From positions 6,499,001 through 6,563,000 of the forward strand of contig NZ_CP107996.1 of the NCBI RefSeq assembly GCF_036088315.1: a stretch of DNA of 64,000 nt, read 5' to 3'. Within the stretch, counting starts at the first letter, position 1. Each line of letters opens with the position of its first letter. This stretch comes from Streptomyces sp. NBC_00344 (GTDB lineage: Bacteria; Actinomycetota; Actinomycetes; Streptomycetales; Streptomycetaceae). Positions 1 to 8,319 of the stretch are shown here, piece after piece. The position numbers and the translations under genes are program-made. The notes under the pieces are model-generated. The model was not told the origin of the DNA. It did not search any database and saw only the letters and a list, made by a program, of their open reading frames with translations.

Positions 1-1855
1 CCTCGGACTCGAAGTCGTTGGCGTAGACGACGGCGACATCGGAATCGGCAGCGAGCCGAACCGCCTGGCCGATCGGGTCGGTGCCGGCGCCCGGCCGGGT
101 CCAGCCGAAGTTGACCTTGTCGCCACCGCCGCTCTGGTAGTAGTCGATCTCGACCTGTACCGGAGTACCCGCGGTCAGTTCCACCTTCGCGGTCTCCGTG
201 CTGGTGCCGCCCTGGTCGCGCCAGTTGTCGATCACCTGCTTGCCGCCGATGAACAGCCGGCTGCCGTCGTCGCTGGTCAGCCCGAAGGTGTAGGTGCCGG
301 TCGTCGGTGGGGTGAGCGATCCGGTCCATTTGGCGGCGAAATTCGTCGAGGGAACGCCGGGGGCCGGGACCTTTCCGTTCCAGTTGAATGCGACCTGCGG
401 ATCGGTCTGCGTGGCGAGAGGCTTGCCGTCCGGGGCGGCGCCCGCGTAGTAGTCGCCCTGGAGCCCGTGTCCGTTGCCGGACGGCGGGGTGAGATACGCG
501 CTCTCGACTGCCGGCAGGGAGCCTCCGGTTTCCTGGTTGCCCTGGGCGTACGCGACAGTCGCCCGGGATCCGGCACGCGTCTTGATGCCCTGGTAGGGCG
601 TGACGGTGCCGGTGCCTGCCACGGCAGCGCTACCGCCTCCGGCACTCATGGTGTCGACCCCCGCACCGTCGCCGATGACCGCGATGGAATGCACCGTGTG
701 TGTGTCGAGCGGAAGGACGTTCCCCTCGTTCTTCAGCAGGACGGTGCCGTCCTCCGCGGCCTTCTTGGCGAAGGCGACATGGTCCGGTGTCGACGCCATG
801 GCTTCGTGGGTGTCCGCGGACGGGTGGTCGAACAGGCCGAAGCGGAACTCCTCGCGCAGGATGCGGGTCACCATGTCGTCCACCCGGCTCTGCGGAACCT
901 GCCCCTTCTGCACGGCCGTCTTGAGCGCGGCCCCGAAGTGCGATCCGTTCGGCATCTGCATGTCCATGCCCGCATTGGCCGCGGCCACGGTGCTGTGCGT
1001 ACCGCCCCAGTCCGAAGTGATGAAGCCGTCGAACCCGAAGTCCTTTTTGAGGATGTCGTTGAGGTAGGCGTTCTCACAGGCGTCCGTACCGTTGACCCAG
1101 CTGTAGGAGCACATGGCGGACGAGGGGTGGGACTGGTCGACGATGGTGCCGAATGCGTCGGTGTAGATCTCCCGAACCGTGCGGTCATCGACGACAACGT
1201 TGTCAGAAGAAGTGTTTCTCTTGGTTTCCTGGTTGTAGACGGCCCAGTGCTTGACCTGCGCCATGACGCCCCGGGACTGGATGCCGTTGATGTCGGCCGA
1301 GCCGATCTGCCCGGTCAGATAGGGGTCTTCGCTGTAGGACTCGAAGGCACGTCCCCAGCGCGGGTCGCGGACGATGTTGACGGTGGGGCCCAGGTCGACG
1401 TCCACGCCCTTTGTCCTGTCCTCCTCACCGATCACCTGTCCGTAGGACTTGGCCACCGAAGGGTCGAAGGAGGCCGCGACACCGGTCGCCGCCGGCAGCT
1501 GGGTGGTGTCGTTCATCCGCACGCCCGTCGGACCGTCCTGCATCTTCAGAGCAGGGATGCACAGACGGGCGTTTCCGGGCACTTCGCCGGTGTAGGAACC
1601 ACTGGCCGCGCCGTGCACCGTCGCGATCTTCTCGTCGAGCGTCATCTTCGACACGACCTGGCCTGCGCGGGAATCGGCGGACGCCTTCGCCCCGATCCAG
1701 GGGCACTGCGTGTCGGCGCCCGGCGTTCTCGCTTGGGGGATGGCGGCGGCCTGGCCGGTCTGTGCGACGAGCAGCGCCGATACGACGAGGGAGCCGGCGA
1801 TCGATGTGGTGATCCGCCATCTGCGACGTTGCGCCGTGATTCTGGCCATCTGCAT
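1..1855 (-). CDS. Secreted GH3 beta-glucosidase with PA14 insert (3' truncated by window)
   Basis: Glycoside hydrolase family 3 enzyme that should release glucose from beta-glucosides outside the cell. I translated the minus strand from position 1855. The protein starts MQMARITAQRRRW, followed by a hydrophobic signal segment and an Ala-rich export site. The GH3 core follows (KMTLDEKIATVHG, GPTVNIVRDPRWGRAFESYS, KHWAVYNQE). The nucleophile motif is GFITSDWGG, with the catalytic Asp at about residue 282. A second alpha/beta domain holds GTVLLKNEGNVLPLD. A PA14 sugar-binding insert lies at about residues 465-560 (GLQGDYYAG, YTFGLTSDDGSRLFIGG). The ATG at 1855 is preceded by AAGGAAG at good spacing; an in-frame ATG at 1849 is the alternative. 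The C-terminal end, with any fibronectin-like domain, lies beyond position 1. Substrate range (cellobiose or plant glycosides) cannot be read from the sequence. Confidence 0.93.
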   Translation of the reverse strand, partial: MQMARITAQRRRWRITTSIAGSLVVSALLVAQTGQAAAIPQARTPGADTQCPWIGAKASADSRAGQVVSKMTLDEKIATVHGAASGSYTGEVPGNARLCIPALKMQDGPTGVRMNDTTQLPAATGVAASFDPSVAKSYGQVIGEEDRTKGVDVDLGPTVNIVRDPRWGRAFESYSEDPYLTGQIGSADINGIQSRGVMAQVKHWAVYNQETKRNTSSDNVVVDDRTVREIYTDAFGTIVDQSHPSSAMCSYSWVNGTDACENAYLNDILKKDFGFDGFITSDWGGTHSTVAAANAGMDMQMPNGSHFGAALKTAVQKGQVPQSRVDDMVTRILREEFRFGLFDHPSADTHEAMASTPDHVAFAKKAAEDGTVLLKNEGNVLPLDTHTVHSIAVIGDGAGVDTMSAGGGSAAVAGTGTVTPYQGIKTRAGSRATVAYAQGNQETGGSLPAVESAYLTPPSGNGHGLQGDYYAGAAPDGKPLATQTDPQVAFNWNGKVPAPGVPSTNFAAKWTGSLTPPTTGTYTFGLTSDDGSRLFIGGKQVIDNWRDQGGTSTETAKVELTAGTPVQVEIDYYQSGGGDKVNFGWTRPGAGTDPIGQAVRLAADSDVAVVYANDFESE

Positions 1856-2418
1856 GCCAACTTCCTTATCTAGGTGGTCATTACAAGTCGCCCGGTTCAG
1901 CTTCGGACGGACGCTATGCCTGGCCGTCTTTACCGTCAAGGGGCCGAATGGCGCCAGGAATTGACCGCTCAACGGAAGAGTCTGAAGAGTACGGTGACGT
2001 CAATGAAAGCTCCGGAAGGCCAGGATCCGGTGTTGGCGCGCCGACGCAGCACACGGCAGCGGACGCGGAGCGTTCCGGAACACCGTTCGGGCTCACGCGG
2101 TAATCGCCAGGCTCGCGAGTGTGACGTCCGCCCCGACCGGCGAGTGCGGGACCTCGCTGCGCACGGCCGCCTCGTCGCCGAAGCCGGCCGCGCGGCCGGC
2201 CGGCGGGTCACAGCAGGCGGGGCGGCGCCTTCAGCTTCACGTACGAAAGCTTCACGTATGCCGGCTCCAGGTGCGAAGCCGGCATCGTCACCGACCGGCC
2301 GCGGATACCAGAGGGGTCTTTGCTCGGTCCGGCACGCACCCACCATGGAGCGGCCGCCGGCGGATGAGGGCTGCCCCGTTCATGCCGGCCGTGCGACGCG
2401 ACGTGGCGGGGGAGGGGC
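1856..2418. other. Intergenic gap with a hairpin and a short direct repeat
   Basis: I see no convincing gene between the acyl-CoA dehydrogenase stop and the beta-glucosidase start; open frames here have poor codon bias and no family resemblance. It contains a perfect 9-bp stem (ATGCCGGCT/AGCCGGCAT) at 2258-2285 with a 10-nt loop, a possible terminator for the dehydrogenase. Next to it is an 11-bp direct repeat (AGCTTCACGTA) at 2233-2243 and 2248-2258. The stretch closest to 1855 should carry the beta-glucosidase promoter. Confidence 0.5.
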
Positions 2419-3597
2419 TCAGACGAAAGCCGCGTGACCGGTCACTGCCCGGCCGGTGATGAGTGTGTTGATCTCCCGTGTCCCCTCGTAGGAGTACAGG
2501 GCCTCGGCGTCGGCCACGAACCGGCCGATGCTGTAGTCCAGAACGATTCCGTTGCCCGCAAGCAGCTCCCGCCCCCATCCGACGGTCTCACGCATCCGGG
2601 TGGTGCAGTACGCCTTGGCCAGCGCCGAATGCTCGTCGTGGAAGGAGCCCGCGTCCTCGAGCTGCGCCAGCCGGACCACCATGCCCAGGGAGGCCATGGC
2701 ATTGCCCAGCATGCGCACGAGAAGGTCCTGGACCAGTTGGAAGCGGGCAATGGGCCCTCCGAACTGCTCGCGCTCACGGGTGTAGTCCAGCGCGATGCGG
2801 TAGGCCGCGAGCATCACTCCAACGGCTTCCCAGGCGACGCCGCTCCGGGTGTGACGCAGGACGTCCGCGGTGTCGCGGAATCCGTTGGCCCGCTGGAGCC
2901 GGTCGGTTTCGGGCACTCGGCAGTCGGTGAGGGTGATGTCGGCGTTCTCGACGGTCCGCAACGCGATCTTGTTCTCGATACGAGTGGCGGAGAAACCCGG
3001 CGAAGCTCCGTCGACAACGAAGCCGAGAACATGATTGCTGTCCTCCTCCCTGGCCCAGACAACGATGAGATCGGCGAATGTGGCGTTGCCGATCCATCGC
3101 TTTGCGCCGTTGAGGATCCAGGTGTCACCGTCGCGACGGGCCGTGGTGTGCAGACCGGCGGCGACATCGGAGCCACCTTGCGGCTCGGTGAGGGCGAAGG
3201 CCCCGATCCGCTCCATGCGGCCCATGGCGGGCAGCCAGCGCTGCCGCTGCTCCGGGGAGCCGCAGCGGGCGATGCTGCCCATGGCCAGTCCCGCATGCAC
3301 CCCGTAGAACGTTGCCATCGACGGGTCGACGCGCGCCATCTCCATCGCGATGAAGCCGTTGAGGAGGTTGCTGGCAGGGGTGGTGGTGCAGTCCTCGTAG
3401 GAGAGTCCGGCGATGCCGAGTTCGGCGTAGCGGGCGATCATGTGCTCAGGGAACTGCGCTTTGCCCCACCATTCGTTGGCTTGCGGGGCTACTTCCTTCT
3501 GCAGGAACGTGCGGACGCGGTGGAGGATTGCGCGTTCCCCGTCGTCCAGCAGATCCTCGAAGCGGTAAAGGTCTTCTTCCAGAATGCTGTGGTCCAT
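2419..3597 (-). CDS. Acyl-CoA dehydrogenase, glutaryl-CoA dehydrogenase-like
   Basis: FAD-dependent acyl-CoA dehydrogenase of 392 residues, a normal family length. It should oxidise an acyl-CoA to the enoyl-CoA and pass electrons to ETF. The N-terminal helical domain contains FLQKEVAPQANEWW. The middle domain has the flavin/substrate signature FALTEPQGGSDVA and GAKRWIGNATFADLIVVWAR, very like glutaryl-CoA dehydrogenases. The C-terminal helical domain ends YSYEGTREINTLITGRAVTG, where Glu371 in YEGT matches the catalytic base. The glutaryl-type relatives can also decarboxylate; whether this one does is not visible. It is a single gene with no ETF or CoA-ligase partner in the window, so its pathway is unassigned. 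Confidence 0.92.
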   Translation of the reverse strand: MDHSILEEDLYRFEDLLDDGERAILHRVRTFLQKEVAPQANEWWGKAQFPEHMIARYAELGIAGLSYEDCTTTPASNLLNGFIAMEMARVDPSMATFYGVHAGLAMGSIARCGSPEQRQRWLPAMGRMERIGAFALTEPQGGSDVAAGLHTTARRDGDTWILNGAKRWIGNATFADLIVVWAREEDSNHVLGFVVDGASPGFSATRIENKIALRTVENADITLTDCRVPETDRLQRANGFRDTADVLRHTRSGVAWEAVGVMLAAYRIALDYTREREQFGGPIARFQLVQDLLVRMLGNAMASLGMVVRLAQLEDAGSFHDEHSALAKAYCTTRMRETVGWGRELLAGNGIVLDYSIGRFVADAEALYSYEGTREINTLITGRAVTGHAAFV

Positions 3598-3750
3598 ATG
3601 TCAGCCCTCGCGCTCCGTGATCACTCCTGCGTGGTGTACCGCTCGCCTACCCGGTGATCCACAAGCGATGCTTCGGCCGTTGACCGGGGATGCGCGGACC
3701 CGTTCCGGTGGATCGGCTGGGCCTTGCCACCGGGTCGTCCGGGAGACGGC

Positions 3751-4209
3751 TCAGTGACCGAAGTTGCTCGTGCAGGCATCGGTGATGGAGGGGTCGGTGA
3801 CACCGTCGGACTGATGGCACAGGCTGCCCATGTCGAAGCCCGGTGCGGGCTGTGGCCGGCGCATCGCCGGGTGCGTTCGCGGTCGGGGGAGCGATGGCTG
3901 CGGTACGGCCATGGCTCGGCGCGGTGGCGCCGGTGTGTAGCGGTGGCGTGCCTCTGGGCGCTGTTCGGCAGCTCTGCGGACCGGTTCGGGCTTCGCCTTG
4001 GGCTTCTTCGCCCCGCCGTCCGGTTCGCTCGTGGCGAGTTCGTCGTGGCTCCGGGGCTGCGCCGGATGCCAGGAGCGGGTGACTGAGGGCGATGGGTCCG
4101 CCATCGGCGCACGCGCGGGTGGCGGCGGGTTCGCCGCCGGCGACACGGAAGTGCAGCCGGTCGTGACCAAGAGTACGAGAAGGATGAGAATACCGGCCCG
4201 ACGTCGCAT
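3751..4209 (-). CDS. Small Pro-rich lipoprotein
   Basis: Predicted exported lipoprotein of 152 residues with unknown function. From the ATG at 4209 (preceded by AAGGGTGGG) the protein reads MRRRAGILILLVLLVTTGC, a basic n-region, hydrophobic core and lipobox ending LVTTGC, so lipidation at Cys19 is expected. The mature part is Pro/Ala/Arg-rich and probably disordered (SVSPAANPPPPARAP). It ends in a compact Cys-containing segment (GSLCHQSDGVTDPSITDACTSNFGH) that could be a small folded domain with one disulfide. The open frame runs further upstream to 4434, but the signal peptide and ribosome-binding site place the start at 4209. I do not recognise a named family. Confidence 0.75.
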   Translation of the reverse strand: MRRRAGILILLVLLVTTGCTSVSPAANPPPPARAPMADPSPSVTRSWHPAQPRSHDELATSEPDGGAKKPKAKPEPVRRAAEQRPEARHRYTPAPPRRAMAVPQPSLPRPRTHPAMRRPQPAPGFDMGSLCHQSDGVTDPSITDACTSNFGH

Positions 4210-4536
4210 GCACCCACCCTTCACCAGCGCCGAGTCGGGGGACAAGCGGCACGCCGCCGGATCACCAGCACGAGTGACCGGGGCGCCCGACCTGTGACGC
4301 GCACCGCCTCCGGTGCGGGTGATCGGCCCGCGTGTCGCAGCCGGTCTGCTCAGATAACAAGTCCCCAATGACTCGGCGGAGTTGGAGCGGACCATTGAGC
4401 GTACCGATGCCTCCGTGGCGGAGACTGAGGGCATTTCCCGAGTGACCGGGGCGGCCCCGCCACGAAGCCGCCTCCCTGATCGGAACTCTCCGGGCCTGCC
4501 GAACCGGCCCCGTCACCTCCGGGGTCGCAGAGCACG

Positions 4537-5385
4537 TCAGGCGCCGACGGGGGTGTGGATGAACTCCCCGATGATCGTTGCGAACTCTTCCGGCCGGTCC
4601 AGCGGGATGAGCGTGTAACTGTCGTCCACCTCGACCAGCCGTCCCCGCGGGAGCAGTTCCGCGAGCCGGCGGCCGTGTTCGAGGGGCATCACCCGGTCCC
4701 GGCTTGCCCAGACCACGAGGGCCGGACGGTCGAAGCCCGGCAGGCTCTCCGCGGCCTTCTGCAGGAGACCGCGGTCGCCGAACACCGCGCGCAGCAGACG
4801 CACGGCGTCTCTGCGGATTCCGGGCTGCGTCATGACCGGTTTCACCCACCGGGCGGTTGCGGCGTCACCCCGGAGCGTCAGCCATCCGAACGCCAACGGA
4901 AGCCGCCGGAACGCCCGGAGCCGCATGTGCTGCATGAACAGTCCGAACGACCGGGGAGAGAGCTTGCCGGTCAGGGCGAGCGTCCTGCCGGTCAGACCGG
5001 GTGGAAGATTGTCGAACGCTTCGCACGAGGCGAGCACGACCCTTCCCACGCGAACGCCTGCGTCCGGCATGAGCAGTTGGACGACGGCCCCGCCGGTGTC
5101 GTTGCCCACGAGCGTGACGTCATGCAGATCGAGACGTTCGAGAAGCTCCGCAACCAGGCGCGCGATCCCGGGCAGCGAGAGATCGGCGTCGTCCCTCATC
5201 GCATGACGATGCGCGCCGAACGGGAGCGTCGGTGTCACGCACCGGTGGTCGACGGCCAGGCTCGCGAGCGTCCCGTCCCACAGTGATGAGTCCATCAGGA
5301 GACCGTGCAGGAGCACAATGGTGGGGCCGTTGCCGCCGGTGTCCTCGTATTCGATTGTCCCGGCGGACAGTTCGATCTCCGTCAT
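4537..5385 (-). CDS. Alpha/beta-fold hydrolase
   Basis: Alpha/beta hydrolase of 282 residues, of the haloalkane-dehalogenase/epoxide-hydrolase-like group. The start MTEIELSAGTIEYEDTGGNGPTIVLLHG shows the oxyanion-hole motif HG. The usual Ser nucleophile elbow appears as VGNDTGG, so the nucleophile is Asp in NDT, as in haloalkane dehalogenases and epoxide hydrolases. A later acid is visible in VVWASRDRVMPLEHG. Near the C-terminus, where the catalytic His is expected, the sequence is DSYTLIPLDRPEEF with no clear His, so activity is uncertain. The ATG at 5385 overlaps the stop of the upstream hydrolase gene (ATGA), which implies translational coupling. A much longer open frame to 6018 is only read-through. 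Confidence 0.85.
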   Translation of the reverse strand: MTEIELSAGTIEYEDTGGNGPTIVLLHGLLMDSSLWDGTLASLAVDHRCVTPTLPFGAHRHAMRDDADLSLPGIARLVAELLERLDLHDVTLVGNDTGGAVVQLLMPDAGVRVGRVVLASCEAFDNLPPGLTGRTLALTGKLSPRSFGLFMQHMRLRAFRRLPLAFGWLTLRGDAATARWVKPVMTQPGIRRDAVRLLRAVFGDRGLLQKAAESLPGFDRPALVVWASRDRVMPLEHGRRLAELLPRGRLVEVDDSYTLIPLDRPEEFATIIGEFIHTPVGA

Positions 5386-6341
5386 GACCCCTGTCCCCGG
5401 TGCGCAGTGAATGGTGCCGCTGCCGGATCTGCCGGGGCATGTTCCAGCAGATTCCGACGGAGGAAGGCGAGTTGGCAGTCGACGGCCTGCTCGTGTGCGT
5501 CCGTGAACGGTGCGTAGTGCCCACCGGGCAGGCGGACCACCTCCGCGCGGGGCGCTCGCTGCGCGGCTCGGACCGCGGGTCCGGGAAGAGCCGTCTGATC
5601 CTGGTCGCAGACGACGACCAACAGCGGGCAGGTGACGCTCGCGGCATGGCGGCCGGGGCTGTAGGAACCGGCGCGGAGCGCTGAGCGGGCGGCGACCGTC
5701 TGCTGCCAGTCGGGATATCTGTTCTCGGGATCGAGTGCGCGGGGGCCGGTCATCGCGTCCGGCGTCGTGAGCAGAGCGACGGCACCCGGCTTGCCGGCCG
5801 TCGGTACCAGCAGGGGCCGGCGCCCGACCAGACTGCCCGCTCCGTCCAGGACACCCCGTCCGGCGAGCCGCAGCAGCGCGTAAGGGGTCGAATGTCCCAT
5901 CGCCTGGCGGGTCGAGACGCGCCCGTTCGTGATCGGTGTCTGTGCGATCGCCGCCGCTACTCCATGATCCAGCGCCGCGACTTCCAGGACCTGGCCGCCG
6001 ATGAGGGAAAAGCTCCACACCGCGATGTGCGGAGGGTCGACTTCCGGCAGGTCCGCGGCGAAGGCGATGGCGGCCTGCCAGTCGGCCAGCTGCTCGCGCA
6101 GCCGAACGACCTGACGTGACCTGCCACCGCTCTCACCGAGGCGGCGGAAGTCGAAGGCGAGTACGGAGAAACCGGCATGGCTGAACCGTTCCGCGAACAG
6201 GTCGGTACCGGGCTCCTTGGGTATCGCGAACCCGGCGGCCATGACCACACAGGCGCCGTTGGTTCCCGGATAGTGCCAGGCCGCACATTCGGTGCCGCCG
6301 CTGATGAATCGGACCTTCTCCCGCTCCACGGACACCCGCAC
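5382..6341 (-). CDS. Alpha/beta hydrolase (dienelactone hydrolase/S15-like)
   Basis: Alpha/beta hydrolase of about 319 residues, probably an esterase or peptidase-like enzyme. Visible core: FISGGTECAAWHYPG, CVVMAAGFAIPKEPGTDLFAERF, VLAFDFRRLGESGG, a nucleophile region VWSFSLIGGQVLEVAA, an acid region PLLVVVCDQDQTALPG and a His in LPGGHYAPF. The usual GxSxG glycines are replaced (SFSLI). The open frame can start at a GTG at 6392, but that lies inside a perfect operator-like palindrome. The GTG at 6341, preceded by GGAGG at 5 nt, is more likely and leaves room for a promoter. It is followed by a second hydrolase with a 4-bp ATGA overlap. Control by the divergent TetR gene is inferred. Confidence 0.82.
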   Translation of the reverse strand: MRVSVEREKVRFISGGTECAAWHYPGTNGACVVMAAGFAIPKEPGTDLFAERFSHAGFSVLAFDFRRLGESGGRSRQVVRLREQLADWQAAIAFAADLPEVDPPHIAVWSFSLIGGQVLEVAALDHGVAAAIAQTPITNGRVSTRQAMGHSTPYALLRLAGRGVLDGAGSLVGRRPLLVPTAGKPGAVALLTTPDAMTGPRALDPENRYPDWQQTVAARSALRAGSYSPGRHAASVTCPLLVVVCDQDQTALPGPAVRAAQRAPRAEVVRLPGGHYAPFTDAHEQAVDCQLAFLRRNLLEHAPADPAAAPFTAHRGQGS

Positions 6342-6372
6342 TACGACCTCCATGTGGACTGGATCCTGATTT

Positions 6373-6394
6373 AAGTGAACCACGCGGTTCACTT
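6373..6394. promoter_or_regulatory. Perfect palindrome, candidate TetR operator
   Basis: The arms AAGTGAACC and GGTTCACTT are exact reverse complements around a 4-nt centre (ACGC). The site lies 31 bp upstream of the preferred start of the hydrolase operon and about 200 bp upstream of the divergent TetR gene. That is the usual arrangement of a TetR operator controlling a divergent catabolic or efflux operon. Binding is inferred, not shown. Confidence 0.75.
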
Positions 6395-6590
6395 TTCTGC
6401 CAGTGACGGATGCCGCCGGGCAGATCCGCTCTGCGCGCGTGATCCGGCCCCAGCGGAGCGAGCCCTGCGCCCTCGGCCGGCGCCGGGACGGCTCCTGTGC
6501 TGGTCACCCGGACGGCAGGCTTGATCGGGAAGGCGGCGGTGCTGGCATCATCAGTGGGGTCGTGCATCAACTGTGTGAGGACATCCGGCC

Positions 6591-7235
6591 ATGGACACTG
6601 CCGATGGGAACGCCGGTGACCGCGCCCCGCAAGGGCGGGCGGGTTACCGGCGATCGACGGGATCGAGGCGGGGCGAGGCCAGGCGCCGGGACCTGCTCGA
6701 GCGGGTCATCGACGACCTCGCGGTCAACGGACTCGTGGATTTCTCGCTCCGGCGGGCCGCACGGTCCGCCGGCACCACGCACAAGGTGCTTCTCTACTAC
6801 TTCGACGGAGCCGACGACCTGCTCAAGCAGGCCATCCCCCGGTTGAGGGAGAGGCGTATCGGGAACGCGCTTGCCGCCGCTCAGCATCCGGGCTGCCGGA
6901 CGCTGGCGTCCCGGGTGCGCGCGATGTGGTCGGCCCTCCTGGACGCGACATCGGGGCTGCGCACTCTCGACCAGGCCATCGGGCTGGCGATGTACGACCC
7001 TGAACGCTACGGCGAGTTCGGGCGGGACGCGTCGAAGCAGTATCTGCCCGCACTCCTGTCCCTCTGTCCGGAGAACTGGACCGATGAACGCAGGCTGCAG
7101 GTCGCTGAGATGATCCTTGCCGTCCTGCGGGGCTTCCTCGTGGACTGGCTCACGAGCGGGGAGACGGCGGGGGTCGAAGCGGGGTTCGAGGCCCTGGTGC
7201 GTGCCCTGGAACGAGAGGAGGCCGCCGACGCGTGA
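6591..7235 (+). CDS. TetR/AcrR-family transcriptional regulator
   Basis: TetR-type repressor of 214 residues. After a basic, probably flexible N-terminus, the HTH domain spans about residues 25-75 (RRRDLLERVIDDLAVNGLVDFSLRRAARSAGTT, then HKVLLYYFDGADDLLKQAI). YYFDGADDLL is the typical end of a TetR HTH domain. The rest is a helical ligand-binding and dimerisation domain (FLVDWLTSGETAGVEAGFEAL). It is transcribed away from the two alpha/beta hydrolase genes. The shared gap holds a perfect 9-4-9 palindrome at 6373-6394, so the simplest reading is that it represses the hydrolase operon and perhaps itself. The effector is unknown. Confidence 0.9.
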   Translation: MDTADGNAGDRAPQGRAGYRRSTGSRRGEARRRDLLERVIDDLAVNGLVDFSLRRAARSAGTTHKVLLYYFDGADDLLKQAIPRLRERRIGNALAAAQHPGCRTLASRVRAMWSALLDATSGLRTLDQAIGLAMYDPERYGEFGRDASKQYLPALLSLCPENWTDERRLQVAEMILAVLRGFLVDWLTSGETAGVEAGFEALVRALEREEAADA

Positions 7236-7305
7236 GTCGCCGGCCCTCCGGTCGGGATGAACCTGCCGCTCGTGCGGCTTCGCGGTGGCAGCCTCCGTGC
7301 CCCGT

Positions 7306-7563
7306 TCAGGCGGCGAGTGGCTGACCGGGCGGGCAAGAGGTGACCGCGGAGGCGGTGGATGAGCGGTGTGACCGGTCGAGGATGCCATCGGCGGTGAGGA
7401 TGGCGTCGGTGACCGTCCGGGTGCCGGTGAGCACGCACAGGGTGTAGCTGACGTCTTCGAGGGCGTGCTGAGCGTGCGCTGTTTCCCTTTCCAGCAGTGC
7501 GATGCACAGCGTGGCGTGGCGGGACAGGAGTGTCCGCAGTACCTGGGGGTCGGGGGTGAGCAT
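7306..7563 (-). CDS. DUF5133 domain-containing protein
   Basis: Small protein of 85 residues that matches the actinobacterial DUF5133 pattern as I remember it: MLTPDPQVLRTLLSRHATL at the N-terminus and the conserved YTLCVLTGTRTVTDAIL in the second half. Function is unknown; members are common in Streptomyces, often in several copies. The ATG at 7563 is preceded by GAAGGG at usable spacing. The open frame extends upstream to 7800 but loses resemblance there. It stands alone between the TetR gene and the toxin-antitoxin pair. Confidence 0.78.
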   Translation of the reverse strand: MLTPDPQVLRTLLSRHATLCIALLERETAHAQHALEDVSYTLCVLTGTRTVTDAILTADGILDRSHRSSTASAVTSCPPGQPLAA

Positions 7564-8044
7564 GCGGGGAGCCCTTCTCGAGTGCCTGCCGTCCGTATGT
7601 CCCGGGTCCCGCCGCCGTATTCCCTCGCGGCACGGGTTTGTGCATTCGTTCACTTGTGGCGGGCCGGGAGGGCCGAGGCTCCGGGTGAGCGGTGAATCCC
7701 GGACTGCCAGGCCTGACGCCTGGTCACGCGAGAGCAGCCCCGCACGTGGTTGCCCGGTCACTTCGCCCACGGCCGCACAGCTGACGGTCACCTCACCCAC
7801 GGATACTTCGCCGACACCCGCTCCGCTCAGGATGCATCACCGGGCCCCGGCCGCAGGCCGGCGCGGCGCAGAAGCGTGGCCACGAAGGCATCATCGCGGG
7901 CAGGGTCCACGAGCCTGCCGGAAGGTGGTCACCCGCCGTCCTGCGGTGAGGGACGTCGGACGGACGACGATCGGGTGCGCGGTCTTCGCGGTGTTCGGGC
8001 CGACTGTCCGATCCACCGGGCGGTTCTTCGCGAGCGGCTCTTTC

Positions 8045-8075
8045 CAGGCATGGTACCTAGTAGGTACCATGCCTG
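8045..8075. promoter_or_regulatory. 31-bp perfect palindrome before the toxin-antitoxin pair
   Basis: The arms CAGGCATGGTACCTA (8045-8059) and TAGGTACCATGCCTG (8061-8075) are exact reverse complements around one central base. The palindrome ends two bases before the antitoxin ATG at 8077. Ribbon-helix-helix antitoxins usually repress their own operon by binding such sites, so this is the likely autoregulatory operator. It would also fold in the leader mRNA. Confidence 0.85.
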
Positions 8076-8076
8076 T

Positions 8077-8319
8077 ATGCCCTCCCTGAATGTGACATTC
8101 ACCGACGAAGAACTCGAGCAGGTCCGGGCCGCCGCGGCAGCGGACGGCAAGAGTCTCAAGGTGTATCTGCACGACCTCGGCGTGCGCGAACACCAGCGCA
8201 GGACGTTTGTGGCCGGCGCCCTGGAATGGGGCGACAGGCTTCGCGGCGAGTTCGACGAGGCCTTTCCCGGGGAAGTTCCGCCTGCGCAGAGGACAGCCTA
8301 CGGATCCAGCGCCGCCTGA
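8077..8319 (+). CDS. Antitoxin of a Fic/Doc-like toxin-antitoxin pair
   Basis: Acidic small protein of 80 residues. The N-terminal half (MPSLNVTFTDEELEQVRAAA, KSLKVYLHDLGVREHQ) has the beta-helix-helix look of a ribbon-helix-helix DNA-binding antitoxin. The C-terminal half (LRGEFDEAFPGEVPPAQ) is a likely disordered tail that would wrap the toxin. Its TGA overlaps the toxin ATG by one base (TGATG), so the two are translationally coupled. The 31-bp palindrome just upstream supports self-repression. The assignment rests on gene order, sizes and resemblance to streptomycete antitoxins; the exact family is not certain. Confidence 0.82.
   Translation: MPSLNVTFTDEELEQVRAAAAADGKSLKVYLHDLGVREHQRRTFVAGALEWGDRLRGEFDEAFPGEVPPAQRTAYGSSAA

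Noticed and set aside
467..1873. Long plus-strand open frame (468 codons)
   Set aside because: Antisense shadow of the GH3 beta-glucosidase; Arg/Val/Gly-rich and without any family resemblance, whereas the minus strand gives a textbook GH3 protein.
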